A stretch of DNA of 64,000 nucleotides from JAKFDI01 sp044508835 (GTDB lineage: Bacteria; Pseudomonadota; Gammaproteobacteria; Burkholderiales; Burkholderiaceae_C). Where the stretch lies: positions 10,478-74,477 of the forward strand of contig JBIQHD010000024.1 of assembly GCA_044508835.1 (NCBI GenBank), read 5' to 3'. Shown here one piece after another: positions 45,196 to 57,713 of the stretch. Below the pieces are notes generated by a model, which ran no database searches, was not told the origin of the DNA, and saw nothing but the letters and a program-made list of their open reading frames with translations. Every line of letters starts with the position of its first letter. Position 1 is the stretch's first letter. A program made the position numbers and the translations under genes.

Positions 45196-46173
45196 TCAGC
45201 GGGGCAGCCGGATGCCGGCGCTCTCGACCACCCGGGCCCACTTGTCGATCTCGCTGGCGATCAGCGCGTCGTAGTGCGCCGGCGTCGAGCCCACCGGCTC
45301 CATGCCGAGCCGCTCCATGCGCGCGCGCAGCCCGGGCGACGCCACGGCGGCGGCGATGTCGGTGCCGATGCGGTCGAGCAGCGGCCGGGGCACGCCCGCC
45401 GGCGCGATCACGCCGATGATGCTCATCGCGGAGAAGCCGGGCACCGTCTCCGTGATCAGCGGGATCTCCGGGTGGTCCGCCGCGCGCCGGGGGCTGGCCA
45501 GGCCGAGCACCTTCAGGCGCCCGTCCTTCACGAAGGGCAGGGACGAGAACAGCACGTCGAACAGCAGCGGCACGCGGCCGCCGATCACGTCCTGCCGCGC
45601 CGGCGTGCTGCCCTGGTAGGGCACGTGCACCATGCCGATGCCGGCCATGCGCCCGAGCAGCTCGCCGGCGAGATGCGGGCCGGTGCCGATGCCGGGCGTG
45701 GCGAAGTTCAGCTCGCCGGGGTGCTTCCTCGCGTAGGCGATGAATTCCGGCACCGTGTCGAAGGGCGCCGACGGGTGGGCGAACAGGCCGTAGTGCGCCA
45801 GCGCGAGCTGCGACACGCCGGCGAGGTCCTTCTTCGTGTCGTAGGGCAGGCGGGGCTGCAGGCTCGGGTTGACCATCAGCGCGCTGATGGCCATGCCCAG
45901 CGTGTAGCCGTCGGGCGGCGCGGCGGCGACGTGCTGCGTGCCGACGATGGTGCCGCCGCCGGGCCGGTAGTCGACGACGACGGGCTGCTTCCACCTCGCC
46001 TGCAGCGCCTCGGCCAGCAGGCGCGCCACGATGTCGGTCGGCCCGCCCGGCGGGAAGGGCACCGTCAGCTTGACGGGCCGGGCCGGCCAGCGGGCCGGCT
46101 GGGCCGGCGACGGCAGCGCCAGCGCGCCGAGGGCGCCGAGAAGCAGGCGGCGCGGCGGGCGCACCGGGTTCAT
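45196..46173 (-). CDS. Bug-type tripartite tricarboxylate transporter substrate-binding protein
   Basis: A 325-residue periplasmic protein of the Bug/TctC family, very abundant in Burkholderiales. The signal peptide covers residues 1-27. Fold landmarks are WPARPVKLTVPFPPGGPTDI (ligand-binding PGG loop), VVVDYRPGGGTIVGTQHVA, HVPYQGSTPARQDVIGG and KVLGLASPRR. No TctA/TctB membrane genes adjoin it, as is common for Bug orphans. It overlaps the DNA-alkylation-repair gene by ATGA. Ligand unknown. Confidence 0.9.
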   Translation of the reverse strand: MNPVRPPRRLLLGALGALALPSPAQPARWPARPVKLTVPFPPGGPTDIVARLLAEALQARWKQPVVVDYRPGGGTIVGTQHVAAAPPDGYTLGMAISALMVNPSLQPRLPYDTKKDLAGVSQLALAHYGLFAHPSAPFDTVPEFIAYARKHPGELNFATPGIGTGPHLAGELLGRMAGIGMVHVPYQGSTPARQDVIGGRVPLLFDVLFSSLPFVKDGRLKVLGLASPRRAADHPEIPLITETVPGFSAMSIIGVIAPAGVPRPLLDRIGTDIAAAVASPGLRARMERLGMEPVGSTPAHYDALIASEIDKWARVVESAGIRLPR

Positions 46174-47306
46174 GCCGGGCCGACGTCCAGCTCGAACGCC
46201 GCCTCGGCCATCGGCCGGCCGTTCACCCGGATCTCCACGCGGTGCAGGCCGGCGTGGTAGCGGCGCGTCGTGACGGCCTTCATCGAATGCCGCCGGGCGA
46301 GCACGCGGCGTTCCCCGCCGGCGAGCTCCAGCGACCAGCCCTTGAACACCTTGGCCGTGCTGTGGCCGCGCGCCTTGACGTGGTGCACGGCGTAGTCGAC
46401 GACGAGCCGCTGCGGCGCGGAGGCGGTGGATTCGAGCGCGAGGTCGATCTGCAGCGACTCGCCCACCGCCAGGCGCGCCGGCGCGAGGCGGAGGCGCGCA
46501 TGGCCGGTGAAGGCATCGCCGAGGCCCCAGGCCGCCAGCATCGCGCCATCGCCCTGCTTGACGAGCGTGCGGCTCGCGTGCCGCAGCAGCGCGCGCCGTT
46601 CGGGCGAGGCGCCGGGCAGGTGCTCGCGCACCCAGGCGACGACCAGCGCCGGGTGGTCCTTCGCGATGTCGTTCAGGTGGTTGGCCACGCTTCGGCGCAC
46701 GTACTCGCTCGGGTCGTCCTGCAGTGCGCGCAGCAGCGGCAGGGTGGGCGTGGGGTCGGCGATCAGCGGCTTGAGCACCATGCCCCAGGGCAGGCGCGGG
46801 CGGCTGCCCTCGCTCGCCAGGCGGCGCACGTGCGGGCTCGGGTCGCGCGTCCAGCGCGCCAGCGTGGGCCAGGCCACGTCGGGGTGGCGCAGCAGGAAGG
46901 GGCGGACCGCCCATTCGGCCGAGAAGCGCTGCGTCATCGCGTGCAGCGACTGCAGGGCGCGCGGCACGTCGCCGTGGCCGTGGCGCGCCACGTACTCGGT
47001 GAGCGGCCACACGGCCCAGCCGGCCAGGCCGTCGTCGCGCGCGCCGAGCGGGCTGTCGGCATCGCCGTTGGGCGCAGCGAGCGCGGCCTCCATCACCGCC
47101 GCGGCGGCACCGAAGTCGCGCGGCAGCGTGTGCTCCAGCGCGCCGCACAGGTGGTGGCAGCGCGCCTTCAGCTCCAGCGCGTCGAGGCCGTCCAGCGCCA
47201 GCGCCTCGAAGCGCTCGCGCCCGAAGGCCGGGGAGGCACGGTGGAGGTGCTTCCCCATCGCCCGCACCAGGCGGGCGTCGAGGAAGTTCTTGAACGGCTC
47301 GGCCAA
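46170..47306 (-). CDS. HEAT-repeat DNA alkylation repair-like protein
   Basis: A 378-residue protein resembling the HEAT-like DNA glycosylase group (AlkD-related). The N-terminal signature is AEPFKNFLDARLVRAMGKHL. HEAT-like helical pairs run through residues 40-270 (WPLTEYVARHG, AVRPFLLRHPDVAWPTLARW, DPSPHVRRLASEGSRPRLPW, DDPSEYVRRSVANHLNDIAK). The last 100 residues are beta-rich. The start is a TTG at 47306: an in-frame TGA immediately precedes it, and the family N-terminus begins exactly there. Ribosome site is weak. The link to base-excision repair is from family only. Confidence 0.8.
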   Translation of the reverse strand: MAEPFKNFLDARLVRAMGKHLHRASPAFGRERFEALALDGLDALELKARCHHLCGALEHTLPRDFGAAAAVMEAALAAPNGDADSPLGARDDGLAGWAVWPLTEYVARHGHGDVPRALQSLHAMTQRFSAEWAVRPFLLRHPDVAWPTLARWTRDPSPHVRRLASEGSRPRLPWGMVLKPLIADPTPTLPLLRALQDDPSEYVRRSVANHLNDIAKDHPALVVAWVREHLPGASPERRALLRHASRTLVKQGDGAMLAAWGLGDAFTGHARLRLAPARLAVGESLQIDLALESTASAPQRLVVDYAVHHVKARGHSTAKVFKGWSLELAGGERRVLARRHSMKAVTTRRYHAGLHRVEIRVNGRPMAEAAFELDVGPA

Positions 47307-47416
47307 TCAGTCCCCCGTCGCGGCTGGTGCTGTCCGCGACGTACGAACCTGCGCCATCAAGTGGACGCCGCGGGTCCGGCTTTGCCGGCCCGCCAGCGGC
47401 CGCCTTGCAGGCCGCG

Positions 47417-47522
47417 CCGGGCCAGTGGCCCGGCTCTTCGCCAGGCACGAAAGTTCCACTGGACCTTTCGTGTCCGGGCTCAGCCCCCTGGAGGGGGCGC
47501 GCGAAGCGCGTAGGGGGTGGGA
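47417..47522. repeat. Cluster of GC-rich palindromes (REP-like) downstream of acnA
   Basis: Within the 218-base gap 47307-47524 are three stems in a row: GCCGGGCCA/GGCCCGGC near 47417-47436; CACGAAAG (47446-47453) with CTTTCGTG (47465-47472), perfect 8-bp arms; and CCCCCT-GG-AGGGGG (47484-47497) leading into CGCGCGAAGCGCG and TAGGGGGTGG. Such blocks are typical of dispersed REP-like repeats in Comamonadaceae. Confidence 0.7.
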
Positions 47523-47524
47523 CA

Positions 47525-50368
<2,844 letters not shown>

Positions 50369-50461
50369 GGCGGGAAGCCTCTCGTGCGGTTGTTGTTCGG
50401 AGCGTCCGGACGCGCGCCGGGTCATTGTGTCGCCGTGCGCATGACCGGTCGCGCGGTCGGG

Positions 50462-53400
50462 TCAAGCGCGGCCGGCGGCGGGTTGCAGCAGGCGCCCGAT
50501 CTCGCGCAGCACCGTGTCGAGCTCGGCGACGACGCGCTGCAGCGCCTCGCTCGCGCGCGGCTCGTCCTGCGCGGCGAGCGCGGCGTGCAGCACCTGCGTC
50601 ATGCCGTGCAGCGTGCGCGCGCCGATGGTGCCCGACAGGCCCTTGAGGTCGTGCGCGCGCCGCATCGCGCCGTTCCAGTCGCCCTGGGCGAGGGCCGTGG
50701 TCATCAGCTCGGCGAAGCCGCGCTCGGCCTCGACGAAGCCCTGCAGCAGGCGCCGGTACAGCTCGGCCTTGCCCATGCAGCGGGCCAGGCCGTCGGCGGT
50801 GTCGATGGCGGTGCCGCCGTCGTCGCTCCAGGCGCCGCTCATCGTGGTCTTGTGCCCGTCGTCCGGCGGCGGGCGGCGCGACTCGATCCACTGCGCCATG
50901 GTCTCGAGCATGTGGTTGACGTTCAGCGGCTTGGTGATGTGCGCGTTCATGCCGCTGGCAAGCGCCCGTTCCCGGTCCTCGGCCAGCGCGCTGGCGGTCA
51001 TGGCGATCACCGGCAGCGTCTTCCAGCGCGGGTCGGCGCGCAGCATGCGGGTGGCGGTGTAGCCGTCCATCACCGGCATCTGGCAGTCCATCAGCACGCC
51101 GTCGAAGGGGCCGTTGTGCTCGAGCTGCAGCAGCGCCTCGCGACCGTCGCCGGCGATCACGGCCTCCATGTGCGCGCGCCGCAGCAGCTCGCGCGCGAGC
51201 TCCTGGTTCAGCGGATGGTCCTCGACCAGCAGGATGCGCGCGCCGGCCAGCCGCTGGCGCGCCGCGTCGTCGAGCTGCGTCGGCCGGTGGCTCGGGCGGC
51301 GCAGCGCCGCCACGTCCTCGCCGGGGCGCGCCTGGCGCAGCGCGTCGTGCAGCGTGGAGGGCGTCACCGGCTTCTGCAGCACCGCCGCGAGCGGCAGGTC
51401 CTGGCTCACCCGCACCGCCTCGTCGCGCGAGAACGCGGTGATCAGGATGACGCCCGGCTGCGTCGGCAGCGCCATCTCGAACACGCGGCGGGCGACGGCC
51501 ACGCCGTCCGGGGCGGGCATCTTCCAGTCGACCAGCACCCAGCCGTAGGCGGCGGGCGCGGCGCCGAGCATGGCCAGCGCCTGCGCGCCCGAGCTGCTGC
51601 GGTCGACGGCGATGCCCAGCTGCTCGACCATGCGCGACAGCACCTCCAGCGCCGCGGCGTTGTCGTCGACCACCAGCGCGCGCAGGCCGCTGCGCGCGGG
51701 CAGGGCGGCGGGCGGCTCCTTCGCGGCCGCGCCGCTGTGGCCGAAGCGGGCGTTGAAATGGAAGGTGGAGCCCCGGCCCGGCGTGCTCTCGGCCCACAGC
51801 CGCCCGCCCATGCGTTCCACCAGCTGGCGGCAGATCACCAGGCCCAGGCCCGTGCCGCCGAAGCGGCGCGTGGTGGAGCTGTCGGCCTGCACGAAGGGCT
51901 GGAACATGCGCGCGAGCTGCTCCTGCGTGATGCCCAGGCCCGTGTCGCGCACCCAGCCGTGCAGCACCACGCCGCTGTCGTCGCTGGCTTCGAGCTCCAT
52001 GCCCACGGTCACCTCGCCGCGGTCGGTGAACTTGATGGCGTTGCTGCCCAGGTTGACCAGCACCTGGCGCAGCCGCGTCGGGTCGCCCACCAGCCGCTGG
52101 GGCAGGTCGCGGCCGGCGCTGAACAGCAGCTCCAGCCCCTTCTCCTCGGCCTTGAGGCCGAGCACGTCGGCCATCTCGGTGATGACGGCGTCGAGCGCGA
52201 AGTCGATGTGCTCCAGCTCCATGTGGCCGGCCTCGATCTTCGACACGTCCAGGATGTCGTTGAGGATCTGCAGCAGGTTGCGCGCCGAGACGTGGGCCTT
52301 CTCCACGTAGTCGCGCTGGCGCGGCAGCAGGCCGTCCTCCAGCGCGAGGTGCGTCATGCCGATGATGGCGTTCATCGGCGTGCGCAGCTCGTGCGACATG
52401 TTGGCGAGGAAGCTCGACTTGGTCTGGCTCGCCGCCTCGGCCGCCTCGCGCGCGTGCCGGGTGGCGAGCTCGGCCTGCTTGCGCGCGGTGATGTCCTCGA
52501 TCACGGCGCAGAACTGCGGCTCGCCCATCCATTCGAGGGCGATCACGCTCACGTCGGCGTCGAACTCGCCGCCGTCGAGCCGGCGGAAGCGCCACTCGAA
52601 GCTCTGCACGCGCTCGGCGGTGCCGGTGTGCCGGCGCATCAGCTCGAGCGCGCGTTCGCTGCTCGGCGCGCCGCCGGGCTGGTGCTCGGCCGACAGCGGC
52701 GGGAACCACACCACGCGGCCGATGAGGCGGCGCGGGTTGTCGGCGCCGAACAGGGTGAGCGCCGCCGGGTTGCAGCGCGTGATGCCGCGGCGCCGGTCGA
52801 AGAACAGGTAGCCGTTGGGCGCATGCTCGAACACCGCGGCCAGGCGCGTCTCGGTCTCGCGCCGGGCCGAGATGTCGAGCCAGTAGCCGTTGTAGGTGGT
52901 GCTGCCGTCGGTCTCGCGCAGCGGCGTGCTGTGCACCAGCACCCAGCGCACCTTGTCGCCCTGGTGCACGGCGAACTCCACCGGCCGGATCGGCGGGCGT
53001 GCCGCCGTGTCGCCAGCCAGCCGCCACGGCAGCGTGGGGTCCTCGTGCAGGGTGTTGGCGTCGACGCCGAACAGGTCCTCGACCCCGCTGCCGATGAAGG
53101 TGAAGCGCCCCGTGCCGCCGGTGGGCTGCTGGTAGCGGAAGACCGTCATCGGCAGGGCCTGCGTCAGGTTGAGCAGTTCGCGCCGCGCCTGCAGCGCGAC
53201 TTCCAGCAGCTCCAGGCGGCGCCCCGCCGCCCACAGCAGCAGCAGGCCGGCCAGCCACACCGACAGGGTGGCGATGACGTGGCCGCCCAGGATGCCGGCG
53301 GGGCCGGCCAGCGGCGTCAGCGCCCAGACGGTGAAGGGCCAGTCGCCCAGGCGCGTGGAGGCGGCGATGTGGCGCTTGCCGTCGATCTCCACCAGCGCCG

Positions 53401-54223
53401 TGGTCTGGCTGCCCACGTGCACCTGCGTGATCGGCCAGGCCAGCAGCTCGGGCGTGCGGCGGTAGATCGCCTGCCAGTCCGCCGGCGGCGGCGCGTGCGC
53501 GACGGGCAGGCGCTGCAGCAGGTGGTCGCCGCGGTTGCCGAGCACCGCCACGCCGTGGGCGTCGGTGACGTAGACCAGCGTGCCGTCGGGGTCGCTGAGC
53601 ACGCGGTTGATTGACTCGGCGTTCTGCTTGACCACCACCACGCCCGCGGCCTGCCCGTTCATGTCGATGCGCTGGGCGGCATACAGGCCCGGCACGCGGC
53701 TCACGCTGCCGGTGAGGAACTGCAGCGAGGCGCCGCGCGACATCGCCTCGGTGAAGTAGCGGCGCTGGTGCAGGTCGGGGTTCGCCGCGGCGGCGCGGCC
53801 GGCGGCCGGGTCGTCGAAGGCCCGCGCGACGCTGTGCCCCTCGGTGTTGAGCAGCAGGGCCAGCGGCAGGCGGAAGTCGCGGATCAGCTCGACGAGCAGC
53901 GGGTCCATCGCCGAGTCGTCGGCCGCGCCGCCCGGCGCCGGGCCGCGCCGGGCGGCATCGGCCAGCAGCTGCTGGATGGCGGGCTGGTGCGACAGGTGGA
54001 CGGGCAGCGCGGCGAGCTGCCGCACGGTGAGCGCCACGGCGTCGCGCGCCGCGCCGGCGCGCAGGGTGGCGGTGGAGAGCATCTGCCCGCGGTGCTCGCG
54101 CAGCCGGTCCTGCAGCACCCACCAGCCGGCCAGGGCCACCACCGCCGTCCACAGCAGGGCGCCCCACCAGACGGCACGAAACCGATCGCGCCGGCCGACC
54201 CGTGCCGGGAGTCGCAGGTCCAT
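50462..54223 (-). CDS. Hybrid sensor histidine kinase with two receiver domains and HPt
   Basis: A 1253-residue hybrid kinase. Transmembrane helices at about residues 18-38 and 311-333 flank a periplasmic Cache-like sensor. Cytoplasmic PAS domains follow at about 350-450 and 460-585. The HisKA dimer has phospho-acceptor H611 in ANMSHELRTPMNAIIGM. The HATPase (about 715-830) has NLGSNAIKF, DTGLGI and FGGTGLGL boxes. Receiver 1 (about 845-960) has D899, receiver 2 (about 995-1105) has D1046 in LMDCQMPVMDG, and the HPt domain has H1191 in RRAHDLKG. So the full H-D-D-H relay is on one chain. The output regulator is not encoded nearby. It lies between the two aconitase genes without obvious coupling. 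Confidence 0.92.
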   Translation of the reverse strand: MDLRLPARVGRRDRFRAVWWGALLWTAVVALAGWWVLQDRLREHRGQMLSTATLRAGAARDAVALTVRQLAALPVHLSHQPAIQQLLADAARRGPAPGGAADDSAMDPLLVELIRDFRLPLALLLNTEGHSVARAFDDPAAGRAAAANPDLHQRRYFTEAMSRGASLQFLTGSVSRVPGLYAAQRIDMNGQAAGVVVVKQNAESINRVLSDPDGTLVYVTDAHGVAVLGNRGDHLLQRLPVAHAPPPADWQAIYRRTPELLAWPITQVHVGSQTTALVEIDGKRHIAASTRLGDWPFTVWALTPLAGPAGILGGHVIATLSVWLAGLLLLWAAGRRLELLEVALQARRELLNLTQALPMTVFRYQQPTGGTGRFTFIGSGVEDLFGVDANTLHEDPTLPWRLAGDTAARPPIRPVEFAVHQGDKVRWVLVHSTPLRETDGSTTYNGYWLDISARRETETRLAAVFEHAPNGYLFFDRRRGITRCNPAALTLFGADNPRRLIGRVVWFPPLSAEHQPGGAPSSERALELMRRHTGTAERVQSFEWRFRRLDGGEFDADVSVIALEWMGEPQFCAVIEDITARKQAELATRHAREAAEAASQTKSSFLANMSHELRTPMNAIIGMTHLALEDGLLPRQRDYVEKAHVSARNLLQILNDILDVSKIEAGHMELEHIDFALDAVITEMADVLGLKAEEKGLELLFSAGRDLPQRLVGDPTRLRQVLVNLGSNAIKFTDRGEVTVGMELEASDDSGVVLHGWVRDTGLGITQEQLARMFQPFVQADSSTTRRFGGTGLGLVICRQLVERMGGRLWAESTPGRGSTFHFNARFGHSGAAAKEPPAALPARSGLRALVVDDNAAALEVLSRMVEQLGIAVDRSSSGAQALAMLGAAPAAYGWVLVDWKMPAPDGVAVARRVFEMALPTQPGVILITAFSRDEAVRVSQDLPLAAVLQKPVTPSTLHDALRQARPGEDVAALRRPSHRPTQLDDAARQRLAGARILLVEDHPLNQELARELLRRAHMEAVIAGDGREALLQLEHNGPFDGVLMDCQMPVMDGYTATRMLRADPRWKTLPVIAMTASALAEDRERALASGMNAHITKPLNVNHMLETMAQWIESRRPPPDDGHKTTMSGAWSDDGGTAIDTADGLARCMGKAELYRRLLQGFVEAERGFAELMTTALAQGDWNGAMRRAHDLKGLSGTIGARTLHGMTQVLHAALAAQDEPRASEALQRVVAELDTVLREIGRLLQPAAGRA

Positions 54224-54360
54224 ACCGTGTCTTCCTCGGCGTCATGTCCGCCTGGTCGCCGCCGGGCTGCACGCGCCGCGTGTCTCGTTGGAAATCCCTC
54301 GCGCGAAAGTCGAAACGATTCTAGGGGTGCACCGTGCGCGCAGGCACGCGAAGTGCCCAA

Positions 54361-54390
54361 GAAAAACGGCCCGCGCGGGGCGGGCCGTTC
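54361..54390 (-). terminator. Rho-independent terminator after acnB
   Basis: A 10-bp perfect stem AACGGCCCGC (54365-54374) / GCGGGCCGTT (54380-54389) with a five-base loop and, on the minus strand, a TTTTTC run. It ends the acnB transcript about 25 bases after its stop. Confidence 0.88.
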
Positions 54391-54412
54391 AGCAGGCTGA
54401 AAACGCGCGGCG

Positions 54413-57010
54413 TCAGACGGCGACTTCCTTCGCCACGTCCGCGTATTCCTCGATGCGGTCGAAGTTCATGTAGCGGTAGACGCTGGCCGCATCCTGGTTG
54501 ATGACGCCCATGTCGGCGTGGTACTCGGCCACCGTCGGAATGCGCCCCAGCTTGGAGCAGATCGCCGCCAGCTCGGCCGAGCCGAGGAACACGTTGGTGT
54601 TCTTGCCCAGCCGGTTGGGGAAGTTGCGGGTGCTGGTGGACATCACCGTCGCGCCTTCGCGCACCTGCGCCTGGTTGCCCATGCACAGGCTGCAGCCGGG
54701 CATCTCGGTGCGCGCCCCGGCGGTGCCGAAGACGCCGTAGTGGCCCTCCTTGGTCAGCTCCGACGCATCCATCTTGGTCGGCGGCGCCACCCACAGCTTG
54801 ACCGGGATGTCGCGCTTGCCCTCGAGCAGCTTGGACGCGGCGCGGAAGTGGCCGATGTTGGTCATGCACGAGCCGATGAACACCTCGTCGATCTTGGTGC
54901 CCGACACGTCGCTCAGGAACTTGGCGTCGTCCGGGTCGTTGGGGCAGCAGACGATGGGCTCCTTGATCTCGGCAAGGTCGATCTCGATGACGGCGGCGTA
55001 CTCGGCGTCGGCGTCGGCCTTCAGCAGCTGCGGGTCGGCGAGCCACGCCTCGACCGCCTTGATGCGGCGCTCCAGCGTGCGCTTGTCCTGGTAACCCTGC
55101 GCGATCATGTTCTTCATGAGCACGATGTTCGAGTTCAGGTACTCGATGATCGGCTCCTTGTTCAGGTGCACCGTGCAGCCCGAGGCGCTGCGCTCGGCCG
55201 AGGCGTCGCTCAGCTCGAAGGCCTGTTCCACCTTCAGGTCGGGCAGGCCCTCGATCTCGAGCACGCGGCCGGAGAACACGTTCTTCTTGCCCTGCTTGGC
55301 GACCGTGAGCAGGCCCTGCTTGATGGCGTACAGCGGGATCGCGTGCACCAGGTCGCGCAGGGTGATGCCCGGCTGCATCTGCCCCTTGAAGCGCACCAGC
55401 ACCGACTCGGGCATGTCCAGCGGCATCACGCCGGTGGCGGCGCCGAAGGCCACGAGGCCGGAGCCCGCGGGAAAGCTGATGCCGATGGGGAAGCGCGTGT
55501 GGCTGTCGCCGCCGGTGCCCACGGTGTCGGGCAGCAGCAGGCGGTTGAGCCAGCTGTGGATCACGCCGTCGCCCGGCTTGAGCGCCACGCCGCCGCGGTT
55601 GCTGATGAAGGCGGGCAGCTCGCGGTGCATCTTCACGTCCACCGGCTTCGGGTAGGCCGCGGTGTGGCAGAAGCTCTGCATCACCAGGTCGGCGCTGAAG
55701 CCGAGGCACGCCAAGTCCTTGAGCTCGTCGCGCGTCATCGGGCCGGTGGTGTCCTGCGAGCCCACGGTGGTCATGCGCGGCTCGCAGTAGGTGCCGGGGC
55801 GCACCCCCTGCTGTTGCCCATTCACTTCGGGCAGGCCGCAGGCACGGCCCACCATCTTCTGCGCCAGCGTGAAGCCCTTGGTCGACGCGGCCGGCGCCTG
55901 CGGCAGGCGGAAGGAGGTCGAGGCGGGCAGGCCGAGGAACTCGCGCGCCTTGGCGGTGAGCGAGCGGCCGATGATGAGGTTGATGCGCCCGCCGGCGCGC
56001 ACCTCGTCGAGCAGCACGTCGCTCTTGAGGCTGAAGTTCGCGACCGTCGCGCCGTTCTTCTCGATCCTGCCGTCGTACGGGTAGATGTCGATCACGTCGC
56101 CCATGTCGAGCTTGGAGACGTCGACCTCGATCGGCAGCGCGCCCGAGTCCTCCTGGGTGTTGAAGAAGATCGGCGCGATCTTGCCGCCGAGCGTGACGCC
56201 GCCGAAGCGCTTGTTGGGCACGAAGGGGATGTCCTCGCCCGTCGCCCAGATCACGCTGTTCGTGGCACTCTTGCGCGAGGAGCCGGTGCCGACCACGTCG
56301 CCGACGTAGGCCACGAGGTGGCCCTTCTTTTTCAGGTCCTCGATGAACTGCATCGGGCCGCGCTTGCCGTCTTCCTCGGGCGTGATGCCCGGACGCGCGT
56401 TCTTGAGCATCGCCAGATAGTGCAGCGGGATGTCGGGGCGGCTCCAGGCGTCGGGCGCGGGCGAGAGGTCGTCGGTGTTGGTCTCGCCGTTGACCTTGAA
56501 CACCGTCACGGTGATCTTCTTCGCCACTTCGGGGCGCGAGGTGAACCACTCGGCGTCGGCCCAGCTCTGCACCACGGCCTGGGCGTGGGCGTTGCCGGCC
56601 TTGGCCTTCTCGGCCACGTCGTGGAAGAAGTCGAACATCAGCAGCGTCTTCTTCAGCGCCGCCGCGGCCGTGCCGGCCACCGCCTCGTCGTCGAGCAGGT
56701 CGATCAGCGGCTTGACGTTGTAGCCGCCGACCATGGTGCCCAGCAGCTCGGTGGCGCGGGTGCGCGACAGCGCCGGCAGGCTCACGTCGCCGTGGGCGAC
56801 GGCCGACAGGAAGGAGGCCTTGACCTGGGCGGCATCGTCCACGCCCGGCGGCACGCGGTGCGTCAGCAGGTCCAGGAGGAAGGCTTCCTCGCCGGCGGGC
56901 GGCGCCTTCAGCAGCTCGATGACCTCGGCGGTCTGCTGCGCCGACAGCGGCAGCGGCGGAATGCCGAGCGCAGCGCGTTCGGCGGCGTGTTGACGGTAGG
57001 CAGCGAGCAT
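54413..57010 (-). CDS. acnB: Aconitate hydratase B
   Basis: An 865-residue bacterial-type aconitase B. The N-terminal HEAT-like domain (residues 1-160) is specific to AcnB. DIYPYDGRIEKNGATVANFS and the swivel domain follow, then the catalytic core with the cysteines at FIGSCMTNIG and PGCSLCMGNQAQV. Landmarks such as GTGGDSHTRFPIGISFPAGS near residue 490 confirm the type. It is the main TCA-cycle aconitase in many proteobacteria and can sense iron through its cluster. It begins 40 bases after the vapC stop, leaving little room for a separate promoter. Confidence 0.96.
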   Translation of the reverse strand: MLAAYRQHAAERAALGIPPLPLSAQQTAEVIELLKAPPAGEEAFLLDLLTHRVPPGVDDAAQVKASFLSAVAHGDVSLPALSRTRATELLGTMVGGYNVKPLIDLLDDEAVAGTAAAALKKTLLMFDFFHDVAEKAKAGNAHAQAVVQSWADAEWFTSRPEVAKKITVTVFKVNGETNTDDLSPAPDAWSRPDIPLHYLAMLKNARPGITPEEDGKRGPMQFIEDLKKKGHLVAYVGDVVGTGSSRKSATNSVIWATGEDIPFVPNKRFGGVTLGGKIAPIFFNTQEDSGALPIEVDVSKLDMGDVIDIYPYDGRIEKNGATVANFSLKSDVLLDEVRAGGRINLIIGRSLTAKAREFLGLPASTSFRLPQAPAASTKGFTLAQKMVGRACGLPEVNGQQQGVRPGTYCEPRMTTVGSQDTTGPMTRDELKDLACLGFSADLVMQSFCHTAAYPKPVDVKMHRELPAFISNRGGVALKPGDGVIHSWLNRLLLPDTVGTGGDSHTRFPIGISFPAGSGLVAFGAATGVMPLDMPESVLVRFKGQMQPGITLRDLVHAIPLYAIKQGLLTVAKQGKKNVFSGRVLEIEGLPDLKVEQAFELSDASAERSASGCTVHLNKEPIIEYLNSNIVLMKNMIAQGYQDKRTLERRIKAVEAWLADPQLLKADADAEYAAVIEIDLAEIKEPIVCCPNDPDDAKFLSDVSGTKIDEVFIGSCMTNIGHFRAASKLLEGKRDIPVKLWVAPPTKMDASELTKEGHYGVFGTAGARTEMPGCSLCMGNQAQVREGATVMSTSTRNFPNRLGKNTNVFLGSAELAAICSKLGRIPTVAEYHADMGVINQDAASVYRYMNFDRIEEYADVAKEVAV

Positions 57011-57050
57011 GGGTTCTCCGGTGTGGCTGGGTGTGAAAAGAAGGGGGCTG

Positions 57051-57455
57051 TCAGGCGGCCTTGGGCACGATGACTTTCAGTCCCTTGAAGAAGTCCTTGA
57101 AGAAGGCGGCGTCGCGGGTGATGAGCCCGTCGCACTGCAGCAGCGCATGGGCGCCGACGACGAAGTCCTGCAGGCTGCGGGGCGCGGCGCCCGCGCGGGC
57201 GCGAAAGCGCCGCTGCATCTCGCCGGCGCGCACCGCCGCCTTGGCCTCGACGGCGCTGTAGCCGATGCCGAGTTCCTCGAGCGCCTGCAGGGCCTGGGCG
57301 CCGTCGGCCAGCGCGCTGCAGATCTCGGCCACCACCACCTCGCACACGACCACCGGCCCGCGGGCCAGCGATTCGCGCAGCACCGCCTCGGCCGCGTCGG
57401 CCTCGGCCGCGTTGCTGAGCAGCTCGACGATGACGGCGGAGTCGACGGCGATCAC
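57051..57455 (-). CDS. VapC-type PIN-domain ribonuclease toxin
   Basis: A 134-residue PIN-domain protein. The four metal-binding acids are present: D5, E44, D97 and D115. Length and fold fit VapC toxins, which cleave tRNA or rRNA when the antitoxin is lost. It starts at a GTG overlapping the vapB stop (GTGA, 57452-57455). It sits directly upstream of acnB, in the same direction. Confidence 0.88.
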   Translation of the reverse strand: MIAVDSAVIVELLSNAAEADAAEAVLRESLARGPVVVCEVVVAEICSALADGAQALQALEELGIGYSAVEAKAAVRAGEMQRRFRARAGAAPRSLQDFVVGAHALLQCDGLITRDAAFFKDFFKGLKVIVPKAA

Positions 57456-57691
57456 GTGGAGGACGGCCGCTTGTTGCCCCGCACCGAGTGCAGCGCGTCG
57501 TCGACGGACTCGAAGCCGTCGAGCTTGAACTTGCCGCGCACGCGCGAGATGGCGTCGTCCACGTTCTTGCGCAGCACGATGCGGCTGCCTTCCAGCTCGA
57601 CCTTGAGCTGGGTGCCCTTGACGAGACCGAGCGCATCGCGGACGGCCTTGGGCAGCGTGATCTGGCCTCTTTCGGCGACGGTGGCTTCCAT
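57452..57691 (-). CDS. VapB-type AbrB/MazE-fold antitoxin
   Basis: A 79-residue antitoxin. The swapped-hairpin DNA-binding domain spans residues 1-45 (TVAERGQITLPKAVRDALGL, then GTQLKVELEGSRIVLRK), and the C-terminal tail should wrap the toxin. The ATG at 57691 is chosen because it begins the domain; the frame is open for 17 more codons. A perfect inverted repeat upstream is the likely autoregulatory operator. Confidence 0.88.
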   Translation of the reverse strand: MEATVAERGQITLPKAVRDALGLVKGTQLKVELEGSRIVLRKNVDDAISRVRGKFKLDGFESVDDALHSVRGNKRPSST

Positions 57692-57713
57692 GGCAGGTGT
57701 CCGGTTGAAGTAT

